Shown here one piece after another: positions 1 through 8,099 of a stretch of DNA of 64,000 nucleotides. How positions within the stretch are numbered: position 1 is the first letter of the stretch; every line of letters starts with the position of its first letter. The notes beneath the pieces are model-generated. The model searched no databases. It was not told the DNA's origin and worked only from the letters and a program-made list of their open reading frames with translations. Where the stretch lies: assembly GCA_963803295.1 (NCBI GenBank), contig CAWDMC010000002.1, positions 62,001-126,000 of the forward strand, in the 5' to 3' direction. A program made the translations under genes and the position numbers. This stretch comes from CAWDMC01 sp963803295. Lineage in GTDB: Bacteria; Acidobacteriota; Terriglobia; UBA7540.

Positions 1-477
1 CCGTCCATAAGCTACCTTCAGATGGACATTGGCGGCGGCGCTGGTAGCAAACCCGTGGAAGAAGTCTTCCAGCAGCTCCGTCTGCAGATCTCCTACCAGC
101 CGGGTTTTGATCGGCGCCTTCAACACCAGGTAGGCGCGTCCACTCAGGTCAATTGCCGCCACCGCCAAGGTTTCATCCATCGGCATCACAAAATATCCGG
201 CACGATTGATGCCCTTCTTATTGCCCAACGCCTCGCGCAGCGCCTGGCCCAGAACAATGCCTATGTCCTCCACAGTATGGTGCTGGTCAACGTCGAGATC
301 GCCGTGTACATCGAGTTCCAGATCGAAGCCGCCATGCCGCGTAAACAACTCCAACATGTGGTCGAGAAAGCGGATGCCCGTGTTGATCTTGTACCGACCT
401 TGCCCGTCGAGGTTCAAGCGAAGACGGATTTTGGTCTCGGTGGTGTTACGTTCCAGTCTAGCGATGCGCTGTTTCAT
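1..477 (-). CDS. hisB: Imidazoleglycerol-phosphate dehydratase, 3' end outside window
   Basis: HisB dehydrates imidazole-glycerol phosphate to imidazole-acetol phosphate, a late step of cytoplasmic histidine synthesis. The visible 159 codons start at the ATG ending at 477 and give the family's N-terminal half: an ERNTTET start, FLDHML, HHTVEDIG (metal-binding histidines) and a GYFVMPMDE segment. The gene is cut by the window edge, so completeness cannot be judged. Its ATG overlaps the hisC stop by four bases (ATGA), so the two are translationally coupled as the last visible genes of the his operon. It looks like the monofunctional dehydratase rather than the phosphatase fusion, because no phosphatase domain precedes it. 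Confidence 0.95.
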   Translation of the reverse strand, partial: MKQRIARLERNTTETKIRLRLNLDGQGRYKINTGIRFLDHMLELFTRHGGFDLELDVHGDLDVDQHHTVEDIGIVLGQALREALGNKKGINRAGYFVMPMDETLAVAAIDLSGRAYLVLKAPIKTRLVGDLQTELLEDFFHGFATSAAANVHLKVAYGR

Positions 478-1598
478 GCCGGCATTCCTGTGGATCGGTG
501 GGTAATGAGGTCGCGCCAGGCGTCGTGGCCATCACCCCTTTCGAATAGTCCCTGCAAAGGGTCGAGCGCTTTAGTCAGACGCCGCATCTGAGCATCTGTC
601 CCGATGCTGATACGAAGATATCCTTGCAGTTGCGGGTCGTGACCCCACGTGCGCACCAGGATGCCTTGCTTGCCGAGCCCGCGCGCCACTTCTCCAGCGC
701 CTTTACCCGCGCGCACGAAAACGAAGTTCGCGGCACTCGGCGCAAAGGCGATCCCCCACTCGATGAGTCGACGGCAGAACTTCTCTCGATTGGCCTTTAC
801 GGCGGCAGCATAGCGCGTGACGTATCCCTCATGTTTGATCGCTTCCAGAGCGCAGCCGAGAGCGATGACATTGACAGGGAAGACCGCGTGGGCGCGCCGC
901 AACAAAGCGGCCAGCTTGGCGTTAGCGAAGAGAAATCCCAGGCGCAGACCAGCGAGTCCAAAAGCCTTGGAGAACGTCCGCGCCACGATCAGGTTGGGGT
1001 ACCTGCGAATCCAAGGCAGGATCGACTCACCGCAAAAGTCGTAATAGGCCTCGTCTACCAAGATCGCCGCCTCCGGCGCGCTCCGCAGGAGCCGGCGCAG
1101 CTCCTCTTTTGGGATGAGAGTTCCGGTGGGATTGTTGGGGTTGGCGATCGCCACCCAGCGAGTGCGCCGATTGATCGCCTTCAGAATGCGCTCGACCGGC
1201 ATCTGCAAGTCGCTCGTGTAAGGAACGGTCACAGTCTTGCCGCCCGCGACGCCCTGGAAGAATTCATACATCGAAAACGTCGGAGTGGGAACCGCAAGTT
1301 CGTCGCCGGGATCCACAAACGTATCGCAGATCAGCTTGATGGCGTCATCCACACCGTTGGTCATCAGCATTTCGCTGGGCCGTACGCCGAAGTGAGCAGC
1401 CAGGGTTTTGCGGCTGACCTCATACTCAGGGTACACTGAGATCCACTCGCGACTGAGCGAGCGCCTGAGAGCGCGAACCACTTCGGGAGCGCAGCCCGTA
1501 GTGCTCTCATTGAAATCGAGGCGCAGCTTGCCGGCGCGACCCTCCTTAGGGGGGTGATACTGCGGTATCTGCTCGACCGCTTTGCGGGGTCGGATCAT
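474..1598 (-). CDS. hisC: Histidinol-phosphate aminotransferase
   Basis: A PLP-dependent fold-type I aminotransferase of 374 residues that converts imidazole-acetol phosphate to histidinol phosphate with glutamate. The cofactor lysine is K211 in RTFSKAFGLAGLRLG. NPNNPTGT (153-160), VDEAYYDF (181-188) and the C-terminal RISIGT phosphate-binding segment are all in place, and the length is normal for the family. It lies between hisD (183-bp gap upstream) and hisB (ATGA overlap). The gap to hisD is larger than elsewhere in the operon but shows no recognisable promoter or terminator. Position inside the his operon favours HisC over related aromatic aminotransferases. Confidence 0.95.
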   Translation of the reverse strand: MIRPRKAVEQIPQYHPPKEGRAGKLRLDFNESTTGCAPEVVRALRRSLSREWISVYPEYEVSRKTLAAHFGVRPSEMLMTNGVDDAIKLICDTFVDPGDELAVPTPTFSMYEFFQGVAGGKTVTVPYTSDLQMPVERILKAINRRTRWVAIANPNNPTGTLIPKEELRRLLRSAPEAAILVDEAYYDFCGESILPWIRRYPNLIVARTFSKAFGLAGLRLGFLFANAKLAALLRRAHAVFPVNVIALGCALEAIKHEGYVTRYAAAVKANREKFCRRLIEWGIAFAPSAANFVFVRAGKGAGEVARGLGKQGILVRTWGHDPQLQGYLRISIGTDAQMRRLTKALDPLQGLFERGDGHDAWRDLITHRSTGMPA

Positions 1599-1781
1599 CG
1601 TTTCTTCCCTACGTACCAGCTTCAGCTATACCGTCCCCGACGAAGGTCTAGCTTTTCTGGATAACAGCCCTCGCCCTTTGTGGCGGAGAGGGTGGCGCGC
1701 AAGCGCCGGGTGAGGGGCTCGAACTGTCGTCGCGCCTGTCAAATTTCAACACGCCCGACCCACCCTGTTGCAGCCGCTGGC

Positions 1782-3086
1782 CTACTCTTCAAACCGGGCC
1801 TCTACGGAGTAGGCATGTGCCGCCAGCCCCTCCGCCCGGGCGAGATTCAGAATCGTCTCACGCAACCGGGACAGACCCGCGCGACTGAGCTTCTGCACCG
1901 ACAGAGTCTTTACGAAATCCGCCGCGGAGAGACCGCCGCGCAGGCGAGCTACACCTCCCGTCGGCAAAATATGATTAGTCCCCGAGGCGTAATCGCCCGC
2001 CGCGACCGGGCTATGATCGCCGAGGAAGATCGATCCGGCGGAGCGCACGTCCTCCAGTCTGCCGGCAGCATCGCCCAGCAAGGTCAGGTGTTCGGGCGCC
2101 AACCCGTTTACCAGATCGATCGCCTCGTCGAGGTCGCGAGTAATAATGATCGCACCTTGACGCTGGAGCGCCTTTTGAGCGTTGGCCGCGTTGGACGAAT
2201 CGCCGCCGTCACGCAGTCGCTTGATCACCCGGTCGATCGCGCCGTGCACACGAAGAGCCAGTTGGCGCGAGGGTGTGATTAGAATGGCGACGGCATCAGG
2301 ATCGTGTTCCGCCTGGGCAACCAGGTCGGAGGCGATCCAGTGAGGCCGCACGCTTTCGGTGGCGGCCTCTTCACCGTCGCCTGCCACCACCACCAGCTCC
2401 GAAGGACCGGCGATGAAATCGATCCCACAGATCCCGGCCACCAGTTTCTTGGCGGCAGCGACATAGCGATTGCCTGGGCCGAGGATCTTGTCAGCACGAG
2501 GCACGCTTCGGGTTCCGAAAGCAAAAGCCGCAATGGCCTGGGCGCCGCCCAGACGGTAGATCGTCTTCACTCCCAGGACGTCTGCGGCCACCAGGACAGC
2601 TGGAGCCGGTCGCGGCGACGTCACCACGATCTCGCGCACCCCCGCGACCTGAGCCGGAATCACGCTCATCAGCACGGTGGAAGGCAAGGGAAAGCGGCCT
2701 CCCGGCACATAGCAAGCTACGCGATCGAGCGGTCGCACGATCTGGCGGATCTCAACTCCGCTGCCGTTCGGAATCCGCCAGGGCCGCGGCAACTGGCGCC
2801 TGGCCGACGCCCGAATGTTCCGCGCTGCCACTCGAACGGAGGCAATGAAGCTTTGCGGCACCTTGGCGTAGGCGTCTTCAATCTCCTCAGAAGTGACGGT
2901 GAAACCCTGACGCTTCAAGTCCAGATTATCGAACTTGCGGGCGTACCGAATGAGGGCAGCGTCCCCCCGCCAGCGCACATTCTGGAGAATATCCGCCGCT
3001 ACGCGTTCGGCTTCCTCCAACCGGGCCGCACGACCGCGAGTGAGACGAGCGAGCGACTTGGTATCGCTGCTGCGAATGATCTGCAT
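1782..3086 (-). CDS. hisD: Histidinol dehydrogenase
   Basis: A zinc- and NAD-dependent enzyme of 434 residues that performs the last two oxidations from L-histidinol to L-histidine. Expected metal and catalytic residues are visible: Q258 and H261 in LVAQAEHDPDA, E332/H333 in PEHLTL, D365 in AAGDYASGT, and H424 in GLAAHAYSVEAR. The 'YVPGG' and 'GPGNRYV' nucleotide-binding segments are present. It is the third gene of the operon, separated from hisG by 66 bp that contain a palindromic hairpin. No lesion is seen. Confidence 0.96.
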   Translation of the reverse strand: MQIIRSSDTKSLARLTRGRAARLEEAERVAADILQNVRWRGDAALIRYARKFDNLDLKRQGFTVTSEEIEDAYAKVPQSFIASVRVAARNIRASARRQLPRPWRIPNGSGVEIRQIVRPLDRVACYVPGGRFPLPSTVLMSVIPAQVAGVREIVVTSPRPAPAVLVAADVLGVKTIYRLGGAQAIAAFAFGTRSVPRADKILGPGNRYVAAAKKLVAGICGIDFIAGPSELVVVAGDGEEAATESVRPHWIASDLVAQAEHDPDAVAILITPSRQLALRVHGAIDRVIKRLRDGGDSSNAANAQKALQRQGAIIITRDLDEAIDLVNGLAPEHLTLLGDAAGRLEDVRSAGSIFLGDHSPVAAGDYASGTNHILPTGGVARLRGGLSAADFVKTLSVQKLSRAGLSRLRETILNLARAEGLAAHAYSVEARFEE

Positions 3087-3131
3087 ATTTCTGCGGATTC
3101 GTCCTTAACGGGTGATCGTCTTCATTACGGT

Positions 3132-3152
3132 GGGCAGGCACAAGGCCTGCCC
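3132..3152. repeat. REP-like hairpin between hisG and hisD
   Basis: An 8-bp perfect stem (GGGCAGGC / GCCTGCCC) around the loop ACAAG ends directly before the hisG stop codon at 3153-3155 and is flanked by CCTAC, the reverse complement of the GTAGG end typical of REP-like palindromes. No T-run follows, so it is unlikely to be a strong terminator. It may affect the stability or relative level of the hisIG and hisDCB parts of the transcript. Confidence 0.55.
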
Positions 3153-4022
3153 CTACAATACGATCTTATTGAGCGGATATTCCACAATGCCCTGCGCGTT
3201 GGCGCCCTTCAGGCGAGGGATAATCTCGCGCGCTGTCTTCTCCTCAATAACGGTATTAACCGCCACCCACTCCGGATCGCTTAAGTGCGAAATAGTCGGC
3301 TGCTTGAGGGCAGGCAATACGGAGAGAACCCGCTCGAGATCATCTCGATGTACGTTCAGCATCAGACCGACTTTGCTAGCGGCTTCCATCGCGCCGGCCA
3401 GTAGCATTACCAGATTCTGGATCTTGTCTCGTTTCCAAGGGTCCTGCCAGGACCGGTGATTGGCAATGAACTTGGGATTCGACTCGAGGATGGTCTCAAC
3501 AATGCGCAGTCCGTTGGCTCGCAAGGATGAGCCGGTCTCGGTGACTTCCACGATGGCGTCCGCCAGAACAGGGGGCTTCACCTCCGTGGCGCCCCAGGAG
3601 AAATCCACTTTCGCCTTGACGCCGTTCTGGTGAAGATACCGTTCGGTTACTTTCACCAGTTCCGTTGCGATAATCTTGCCCTCCAGGTCCTTCACGCCTT
3701 GGATCGGCGAGTCTTCCGGCGCCGCCAGCACCCAGCGCACTTTGCCAAAAGTCTGCTTGGAGTAGATGAGATCGGCCACCTCCTGGACGTCGGCTTGGTT
3801 TTCCAAAATCCAGTCGTTGCCGGTTATGCCCGCGTCGAGGACGCCATCCTCAACATAGCGAGCCATCTCCTGGGCGCGAATCAGCATGCATTCCATCTCG
3901 GGATCGTCCACGTGCGGGAAATAGGAGCGAGGATTGACAGTAATCTCGTAGCCCGCGCGGCGAAACAGCTGGATCGAGGATTCCTGCAGACTGCCCTTGG
4001 GCAATCCCAGCTTCAGCTTCAT
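3153..4022 (-). CDS. hisG: ATP phosphoribosyltransferase, long form
   Basis: HisG catalyses the first committed step of histidine synthesis, joining ATP and PRPP. The 289-residue product has the normal long-form length: a two-lobed catalytic domain beginning KLGLPKGSLQE, with GITGNDW and the PRPP-binding area ADAIVEVTETGSSLRANGL in the centre, followed by a regulatory ACT-like C-terminal domain (from about residue 215, through HRDDLERVLSVLPALKQPT). The presence of this domain means HisZ is not needed, and feedback inhibition by histidine is expected. Its ATG overlaps the hisI stop (ATGA, 4019-4022). Confidence 0.96.
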   Translation of the reverse strand: MKLKLGLPKGSLQESSIQLFRRAGYEITVNPRSYFPHVDDPEMECMLIRAQEMARYVEDGVLDAGITGNDWILENQADVQEVADLIYSKQTFGKVRWVLAAPEDSPIQGVKDLEGKIIATELVKVTERYLHQNGVKAKVDFSWGATEVKPPVLADAIVEVTETGSSLRANGLRIVETILESNPKFIANHRSWQDPWKRDKIQNLVMLLAGAMEAASKVGLMLNVHRDDLERVLSVLPALKQPTISHLSDPEWVAVNTVIEEKTAREIIPRLKGANAQGIVEYPLNKIVL

Positions 4023-4408
4023 GTTTGGCTCCCCTGTTCCCCTTTTCCATAGACCTTGGCGGGATCGAACTCTCGCTTAAGAATAATCTCCTCACCCTTC
4101 GACGTGAGCTTGCGGAAGAAACACGACTTGTAGCCGAGATGACAGCATCCGGGCCCCGTCAATTCTGCCTGGATCAGCAGCGCATCCTGATCGCAATCCA
4201 CCCGAATCTCTCCTACCCTCAACTTGTGGCCGGAGGTTTCCCCCTTGGTCCAAAGCTTTCCGCGGCTGCGACTGAAAAAAGTGACGTACCCTGACGTCAA
4301 GGTCCGCTCGTACGCTTCCTGGTTCATGAAGCCAAGCATCAAGACCTTGCCACTTCTCTTATCCTGGATGATCGCAGGAACTAAGCCGTTCTCGAACTTC
4401 AGGTCCAT
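4019..4408 (-). CDS. hisI: Phosphoribosyl-AMP cyclohydrolase
   Basis: A 129-residue monofunctional cyclohydrolase that opens the adenine ring of phosphoribosyl-AMP. The signature region WTKGETSGHKL-VGEIRVDCDQDALL, with the metal-binding aspartates and cysteine, and the downstream GPGCCHLGYKSCFFR cysteines are intact. No HisE pyrophosphohydrolase domain is fused. It is the first structural gene of the his operon and starts about 30 nt after a terminator-like hairpin in the leader, so that hairpin probably controls entry into this gene. Confidence 0.95.
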   Translation of the reverse strand: MDLKFENGLVPAIIQDKRSGKVLMLGFMNQEAYERTLTSGYVTFFSRSRGKLWTKGETSGHKLRVGEIRVDCDQDALLIQAELTGPGCCHLGYKSCFFRKLTSKGEEIILKREFDPAKVYGKGEQGSQT

Positions 4409-4440
4409 AACGTGCTCCTGGTCTGCAACACACCGAACTC

Positions 4441-4490
4441 AAAATCAAAGAGCCCGCCGAGTTTCCCTCCTGGGCATCTCAGCGGGCTCT
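4441..4490 (-). terminator. Candidate his attenuator terminator
   Basis: On the minus strand, AGAGCCCGC (4490-4482) pairs perfectly with GCGGGCTCT (4457-4449), and the stem extends by GAG/CTC after one mismatch. The hairpin is followed by TTGATTTT (4448-4441), a U-rich tract. It lies between a promoter and hisI, where an intrinsic terminator would switch the whole operon. GTGGGT at 4550-4545, near the end of the leader ORF, can pair with GCCCGC of the 5' arm (one G-U at each end), giving a possible antiterminator. The pairing is my reading; no folding was computed. Confidence 0.55.
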
Positions 4491-4540
4491 CGAATCCGTT
4501 TCTAACCTTATGTGCGGTTAGGCGAAATCCACGTTTAGGC

Positions 4541-4606
4541 TCACACCCACTGACACGCCGGCTCTGAATGGCGACGATGGACGTAATGTGCCGGGGTGCA
4601 GGTCAT
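4541..4606 (-). CDS. Candidate His-rich leader peptide
   Basis: A 21-codon ORF running ATG to TGA encodes MTCTPAHYVHRRHS followed by EPACQWV. Three of residues 7-13 are His (codons CAT at 4588, 4579 and 4570), flanked by Tyr and two Arg. It begins about nine bases after the predicted transcription start, so translation would be nearly leaderless, and no Shine-Dalgarno is seen. It is followed by a small hairpin (CTAACC/GGTTAG) and then the terminator. A ribosome stalled at the third His codon would leave GTGGGT (4550-4545) free to pair with the terminator arm, while one finishing at the stop would cover it. This is a classic attenuation layout, but chance is possible in so short an ORF. Confidence 0.4.
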   Translation of the reverse strand: MTCTPAHYVHRRHSEPACQWV

Positions 4607-4621
4607 GAGCGAAACAATAAC

Positions 4622-4649
4622 GTTACAATGGGAAGGGACAAGGTGTCAA
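4622..4649 (-). promoter_or_regulatory. Probable sigma-70-type his promoter
   Basis: TTGACA at 4649-4644 is a perfect -35 box, followed after 16 bp by TGTAAC at 4627-4622 (four of six consensus -10 bases). The predicted start near 4615 lies just before the leader ORF at 4606 and about 205 bases upstream of hisI. Confidence 0.5.
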
Positions 4650-4747
4650 CGTCTCCAAACGTAATATTTAAATCGCTTGACAGGAGGGTGCACGGAAGGC
4701 AAGGTACCGAGCACCAGCTTCGACGGCTCGGCGGCGCTTCCGCTACC

Positions 4748-5221
4748 TCAAAGCAGTTTCTCGGAATCCAGTAGCAGTGTCACTGGGCCTTCGTTGACAA
4801 GCTCCACTTCCATCATGGCCTGGAATTCACCGGTTGCCACCAGGCATCCTGACCCGCTTGTCAAACCGCGCAAAGCGGCTACGAAGGCTTCATACACTGG
4901 CCGCGCGATGTCAGGCGGCGCGGCGCGATCGAAGCTTGGCCGACGGCCTTTGCGGCAATCGCCGTAGAGGGTGAATTGGGAAATGCAGAGGAAGGCGCCG
5001 CCTGTTTCGAGCGCCGAGCGATTCATTTTTCCGCGCTCAGGCTCATTCGAATCGGGAAATACCCGCAGGTGCACCACCTTCTCGGCCAAATATCGAGCCG
5101 CTTCGGACGTGTCGCCGGAAGAAATGCCCACAAGGACGACCAGTCCGCCCGCGATCCTGCCTAAGACCCGGCCGTTCGCTCGTACCTCTGCCCGCGATAC
5201 TCGTTGTACGACGGCTCGCAT
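4748..5221 (-). CDS. dtd: D-aminoacyl-tRNA deacylase
   Basis: Dtd hydrolyses D-amino acids mischarged on tRNA and proofreads glycine on tRNA-Ala in the cytoplasm. The start is set at the internal ATG at 5221 because family members begin MRAVVQRVSRA; an upstream in-frame ATG (5233) would add only MGKP. Both active-site signatures are present: SQFTLYGDCRKGRRPSF and the cross-subunit NEGPVT near the C-terminus. Length, about 157 residues, is slightly above the usual 145-150. It is a single gene between the his promoter region and the phage-like cluster. Confidence 0.93.
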   Translation of the reverse strand: MRAVVQRVSRAEVRANGRVLGRIAGGLVVLVGISSGDTSEAARYLAEKVVHLRVFPDSNEPERGKMNRSALETGGAFLCISQFTLYGDCRKGRRPSFDRAAPPDIARPVYEAFVAALRGLTSGSGCLVATGEFQAMMEVELVNEGPVTLLLDSEKLL

Positions 5222-5497
5222 GGGTTTACCCACCTCCCGATCTAAGTCTGGACGACGTCCGCAAAAACCTTTCCGAAGACTGTACTCGATGGGCCCAGGC
5301 TACGCCACTTCCAGATCGAGAAGACCTGGGCTATCGGCCTGTGAATTCACCTCAGAGGGAGGGGCCCCGGAGAGGACAAATCCGAGATCTCGAGATTCCG
5401 ACTAGTGTTGCAAAATGCCACACTTTTTCGATTTCTTGCTTTCACGATCGCGATTTCGTGCCGATAACCGATTGATATTAAGAGAATTAAAAAAAAG

Positions 5498-5533
5498 TGT
5501 CTCATCTGTCTCATCTGTCTCCATTGTCTCATT
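5498..5533. repeat. Four tandem 9-bp repeats upstream of phage cluster
   Basis: TGTCTCATC, TGTCTCATC, TGTCTCCAT and TGTCTCATT follow each other without gaps, after an A-rich stretch (AATTAAAAAAAAG). They sit directly before the first gene of the phage-derived cluster. The rest of 5234-5596 is A/T-richer than its surroundings and shows no gene. The repeats could be a regulator-binding array or the product of slippage. Confidence 0.7.
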
Positions 5534-5596
5534 TTGGCTTGTTACGATGTACTTGTGAGTCAGCAATTAGAAAGTACACACTCCGGACCCCGAGTG

Positions 5597-6364
5597 ATGG
5601 CAGAGGGCGAGCCTGCCGACCCGGTAACCTTGCCCACGCAAGGCGGTTCGAACCTCGCGCGTGAGGCGGCCCAGAGGGCTCGGGGTGAGATCCGGGTCCT
5701 CGGACACATCTTCGATCGCTGCCACGATTCGATCGTCGCTGCTCGCGCGTTTTTCGCCATTGGCTCCCCCGGCGCGAGAGTTCCGCCGGACTTCTTGGGC
5801 GCACTGACCGCCAACGAATCGGCGGGCGCTGTTAATGCCGCCCGATTCGAGCCGGTTGTGTTCGACCGGCTGAAGGCAGTTGCTTCCGGCGAATGCGTGG
5901 CTTTTGGGACGATTAACGCGTTGGGCCTCGACCAGGAAGTCCAGGAGATGCTCCGGCCGAAGGCGTGCGACTTCCACGCCCAGTTCCTGACCGGGGAGTT
6001 CCTCCAGGCCCAGCGCCCGACCATCGCCGCGATGAACGATGACCTACTGCGCGATCTCGCTACCTCCTGGGGATACACGCAGATCATGGGCTACCACTTG
6101 ATCGGGCGCCCGGGCACAGTGCGCGACCTGATGGATCCTGCCTATCACTACCGGCTGGCTTTGGATCTGCTTGAGGGATTTGTGCGCCAATATGGGCTCA
6201 ATCCCGCAAAGCAGTTCGAAGAGATGTTTCGCTGCTGGAACAGCGGACAACCTCATGGCAGGACTTACGACCCGAACTACGTCGGGAACGGACTGAGACG
6301 TATGGGGGTGTATCGCGCAGTAATGGCCGAGCGGCGAGCGGCGCCAGCGGCGTCAAAACCCTGA
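5597..6364 (+). CDS. Phage endolysin, N-acetylmuramidase-like
   Basis: Probably a peptidoglycan-cleaving endolysin of the N-acetylmuramidase (PF11860-like) group. The segment LTANESAG-...-RFEPVVFDRL matches the family's catalytic Glu followed by a 'FE-HVF'-like helix (Glu about residue 74 from this start). WGYTQIMGYHLIG matches the 'GL-QIMG' segment, and the C-terminus RTYDPNYVGNGLRRMGVY matches the usual ending. No signal peptide is seen, so a holin would be needed for export, and a holin-like gene follows. The start is uncertain: a TTG at 5534 and a GTG at 5555 are in frame. It is the first gene of the cluster, the Mu late-operon position for lys. A lytic transglycosylase relative is the alternative. 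Confidence 0.65.
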   Translation: MAEGEPADPVTLPTQGGSNLAREAAQRARGEIRVLGHIFDRCHDSIVAARAFFAIGSPGARVPPDFLGALTANESAGAVNAARFEPVVFDRLKAVASGECVAFGTINALGLDQEVQEMLRPKACDFHAQFLTGEFLQAQRPTIAAMNDDLLRDLATSWGYTQIMGYHLIGRPGTVRDLMDPAYHYRLALDLLEGFVRQYGLNPAKQFEEMFRCWNSGQPHGRTYDPNYVGNGLRRMGVYRAVMAERRAAPAASKP

Positions 6365-6401
6365 TCGTGAGTCCCGCAGACCGATCGGGGAAAGCACAGA
6401 G

Positions 6402-6665
6402 ATGATGAAGCTGATTCGAGACGTCTTTTCGGAATCCGACGGAGGGAGCTTCAGCCGCTTGGGTTCATTCATAGCCCTGCTGTTTTCATGCGGCTGGGTT
6501 ACCTACATCGTCCATAAGACCGGTGCGTTGCCAGGGCTTGAGGGGGTGACGTTCTTCATCGCCACGCTTTACGGACTGGGTAAGGCCGGGCAGACCGTGC
6601 AACGCGCGCTCGCCGGCAAGAGTGCGCCGGGGCAGCAGTCCACCCAGCAACCGGCACAGCAGTAA
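6402..6665 (+). CDS. Small membrane protein, probable holin
   Basis: The 87-residue protein has two hydrophobic stretches, around residues 19-37 (SRLGSFIALLFSCGWVTYIV) and 46-62 (LEGVTFFIATLYGLGKAG), and a Gln/Pro-rich tail. This size and topology, and its place between the endolysin and a coiled-coil spanin-like protein, fit a class II-type holin that opens the membrane at lysis. No sequence motif proves it. An AGAG sequence precedes the ATG. Confidence 0.5.
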   Translation: MMKLIRDVFSESDGGSFSRLGSFIALLFSCGWVTYIVHKTGALPGLEGVTFFIATLYGLGKAGQTVQRALAGKSAPGQQSTQQPAQQ

Positions 6666-6701
6666 TCAGGTCCTTTTCGTGGGAGGTCCGGCAAGAGTAA
6701 C

Positions 6702-7667
6702 GTGAGCGGAACATCAACAGATCGCTGGAAGCAAGCACTGGAAGCTCTGGACGAGGGATCGCGCTGGATCCTGCTGGAGATCCCCAAGGCACTCGGGTTG
6801 CTGGCGGCCCTTTCGCCCCTGGCCCTGCTCGCGGGATTGTTGGCCCTCGGATTTTGGTGGTTCGAACACAATGCTCAGGTCCGGCGGGACGCCCAGCTCG
6901 AACAGGTGCAGAAACAGACAGAAGCTCAGGTTTCGGATCTTCAGAAGTCGGCCGCCCAAGCCATCCGCAGTGCAGCTCAGGGAAGCCAGCGGATCGCCCA
7001 ACTCGACACGGAGCGGCAGAAGCTCGAACGTGATGCTACAGATCTTCGCCGGAGGCTTGCTGTACTCCAGGGGGAGGAGCAGGCCAAGGTCGCGCAGGTG
7101 GCCGCCCTGAGCGCGCCCGACGTGGCGAAGCAGGTGGCCACGCGGCTTGGTCTCGGCCCGGAGGATCTGGGAATCTCCGGCGCCGGGCCAGACGCAAAGC
7201 TACCGCCCGGTGCAGCGAGGCTTGCAGGGGGTGCGGCGGCGAGCACCGCATCGACGCTACCTGCGCAATCGGCGCAGGGTAGCGACTCATCCCTGCCGCC
7301 GGGGGGAACTCCTCCTCCAGAGCTCCCCTCGGCCTTCAGCTTTGAGCTGACGCCAGCGGCCCTCCGGCGCGTGGACGCAGCCCTGGTCCAGCTCGACGGT
7401 TGCCAGCAGCAAGCGACCGTTCGCGATCAGCAGATCTCGGTTTGCCAACAGCAGGCGGTTGCGCAAAACGCCATCATCGGCCAGCAGAAATCGTCCATTG
7501 CCGATCTCAACACAGCCGTCGCTGATAAAGACAAGATCATGGCCGTCCGCGAGGCTGCTTACTCCCACGAACTTAAGGCTGCCCGTGGCACCTGGAGCTC
7601 GCGCCTGGTACGCACCCTCGAGCATGTCGCGATTGGGGTGGCGATCGGAGTCGCCGTTGTCCACTGA
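6702..7667 (+). CDS. Membrane-anchored coiled-coil protein, spanin-like
   Basis: A GTG-started 321-residue protein. An N-terminal membrane segment (about 28-52, LGLLAALSPLALLAGLLALGF) is followed by a long Gln/Ala/Glu-rich coiled coil (about 58-135), a Gly/Ser/Pro-rich linker (150-215), a second Gln-rich helix (225-280) and a C-terminal hydrophobic segment (VAIGVAIGVAVV). A membrane-tethered periplasmic coiled coil next to endolysin and holin suggests the Rz (inner spanin) role, fusing inner and outer membranes at lysis. It is about twice the usual Rz length, and the C-terminal hydrophobic end is unusual. No separate Rz1 lipoprotein was found. Confidence 0.45.
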   Translation: MSGTSTDRWKQALEALDEGSRWILLEIPKALGLLAALSPLALLAGLLALGFWWFEHNAQVRRDAQLEQVQKQTEAQVSDLQKSAAQAIRSAAQGSQRIAQLDTERQKLERDATDLRRRLAVLQGEEQAKVAQVAALSAPDVAKQVATRLGLGPEDLGISGAGPDAKLPPGAARLAGGAAASTASTLPAQSAQGSDSSLPPGGTPPPELPSAFSFELTPAALRRVDAALVQLDGCQQQATVRDQQISVCQQQAVAQNAIIGQQKSSIADLNTAVADKDKIMAVREAAYSHELKAARGTWSSRLVRTLEHVAIGVAIGVAVVH

Positions 7668-7715
7668 GGGCGCCCAGCAGAAAGCCGAGGCCTGCGATAC
7701 ATGGTGGCGGAATAA

Positions 7716-8099
7716 ATGAGCATGTTGCCAATCGAAATAGGACGCTTCGCACTGTTGTGGGGACCGGGAGTTCTGGTCCTGATGGTTTTCAGCTACGCCT
7801 TACTGCGTCTGGCCCAGTACTGGATCGCGAAGAGCATGGATTTCAAGCAGAAGCAACTCGACTCCCTACTGACCCTGGGACGCACCTATTTCGAACAGTT
7901 TGTGGCCACCCAGCGCTCACAGGCCGACGCCTTCTCACGCCTCGCTTCGGCCGTGGAGCAGCGCGATTCCCACGAGAGTTTCGAGCACCAAGAGATGCTG
8001 ATCGCCCTTAAGGCGATCCGCGAACGGTTGACGGGATCAGACCGCGACCCGCCGGAGACGAGCCGGCAACATGCCGAGAGGGAAGAGAGATCATGGTGA
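7716..8099 (+). CDS. TM/coiled-coil protein, Mu gp25 (DUF2730)-like, copy 1
   Basis: 127 residues with a single membrane segment (about 12-34, FALLWGPGVLVLMVFSYALLRLA) and a charged helical region with a Gln/Glu pattern. It occupies the position of Mu gp25 (DUF2730) just before a gp26-like winged-helix gene, whose ATG overlaps its end by seven bases. Proteins of similar design recur at 11941 and 12406. Function in Mu relatives is unknown; a link to lysis or packaging is only positional. Confidence 0.45.
   Translation: MSMLPIEIGRFALLWGPGVLVLMVFSYALLRLAQYWIAKSMDFKQKQLDSLLTLGRTYFEQFVATQRSQADAFSRLASAVEQRDSHESFEHQEMLIALKAIRERLTGSDRDPPETSRQHAEREERSW

Noticed and set aside
2304..3284. Long plus-strand frame of 326 codons opposite hisD
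   Set aside because: It lies antisense to hisD, whose translation is clearly conserved; the composition (His/Arg/Gly-rich, no fold) is that of a shadow frame in GC-rich DNA.
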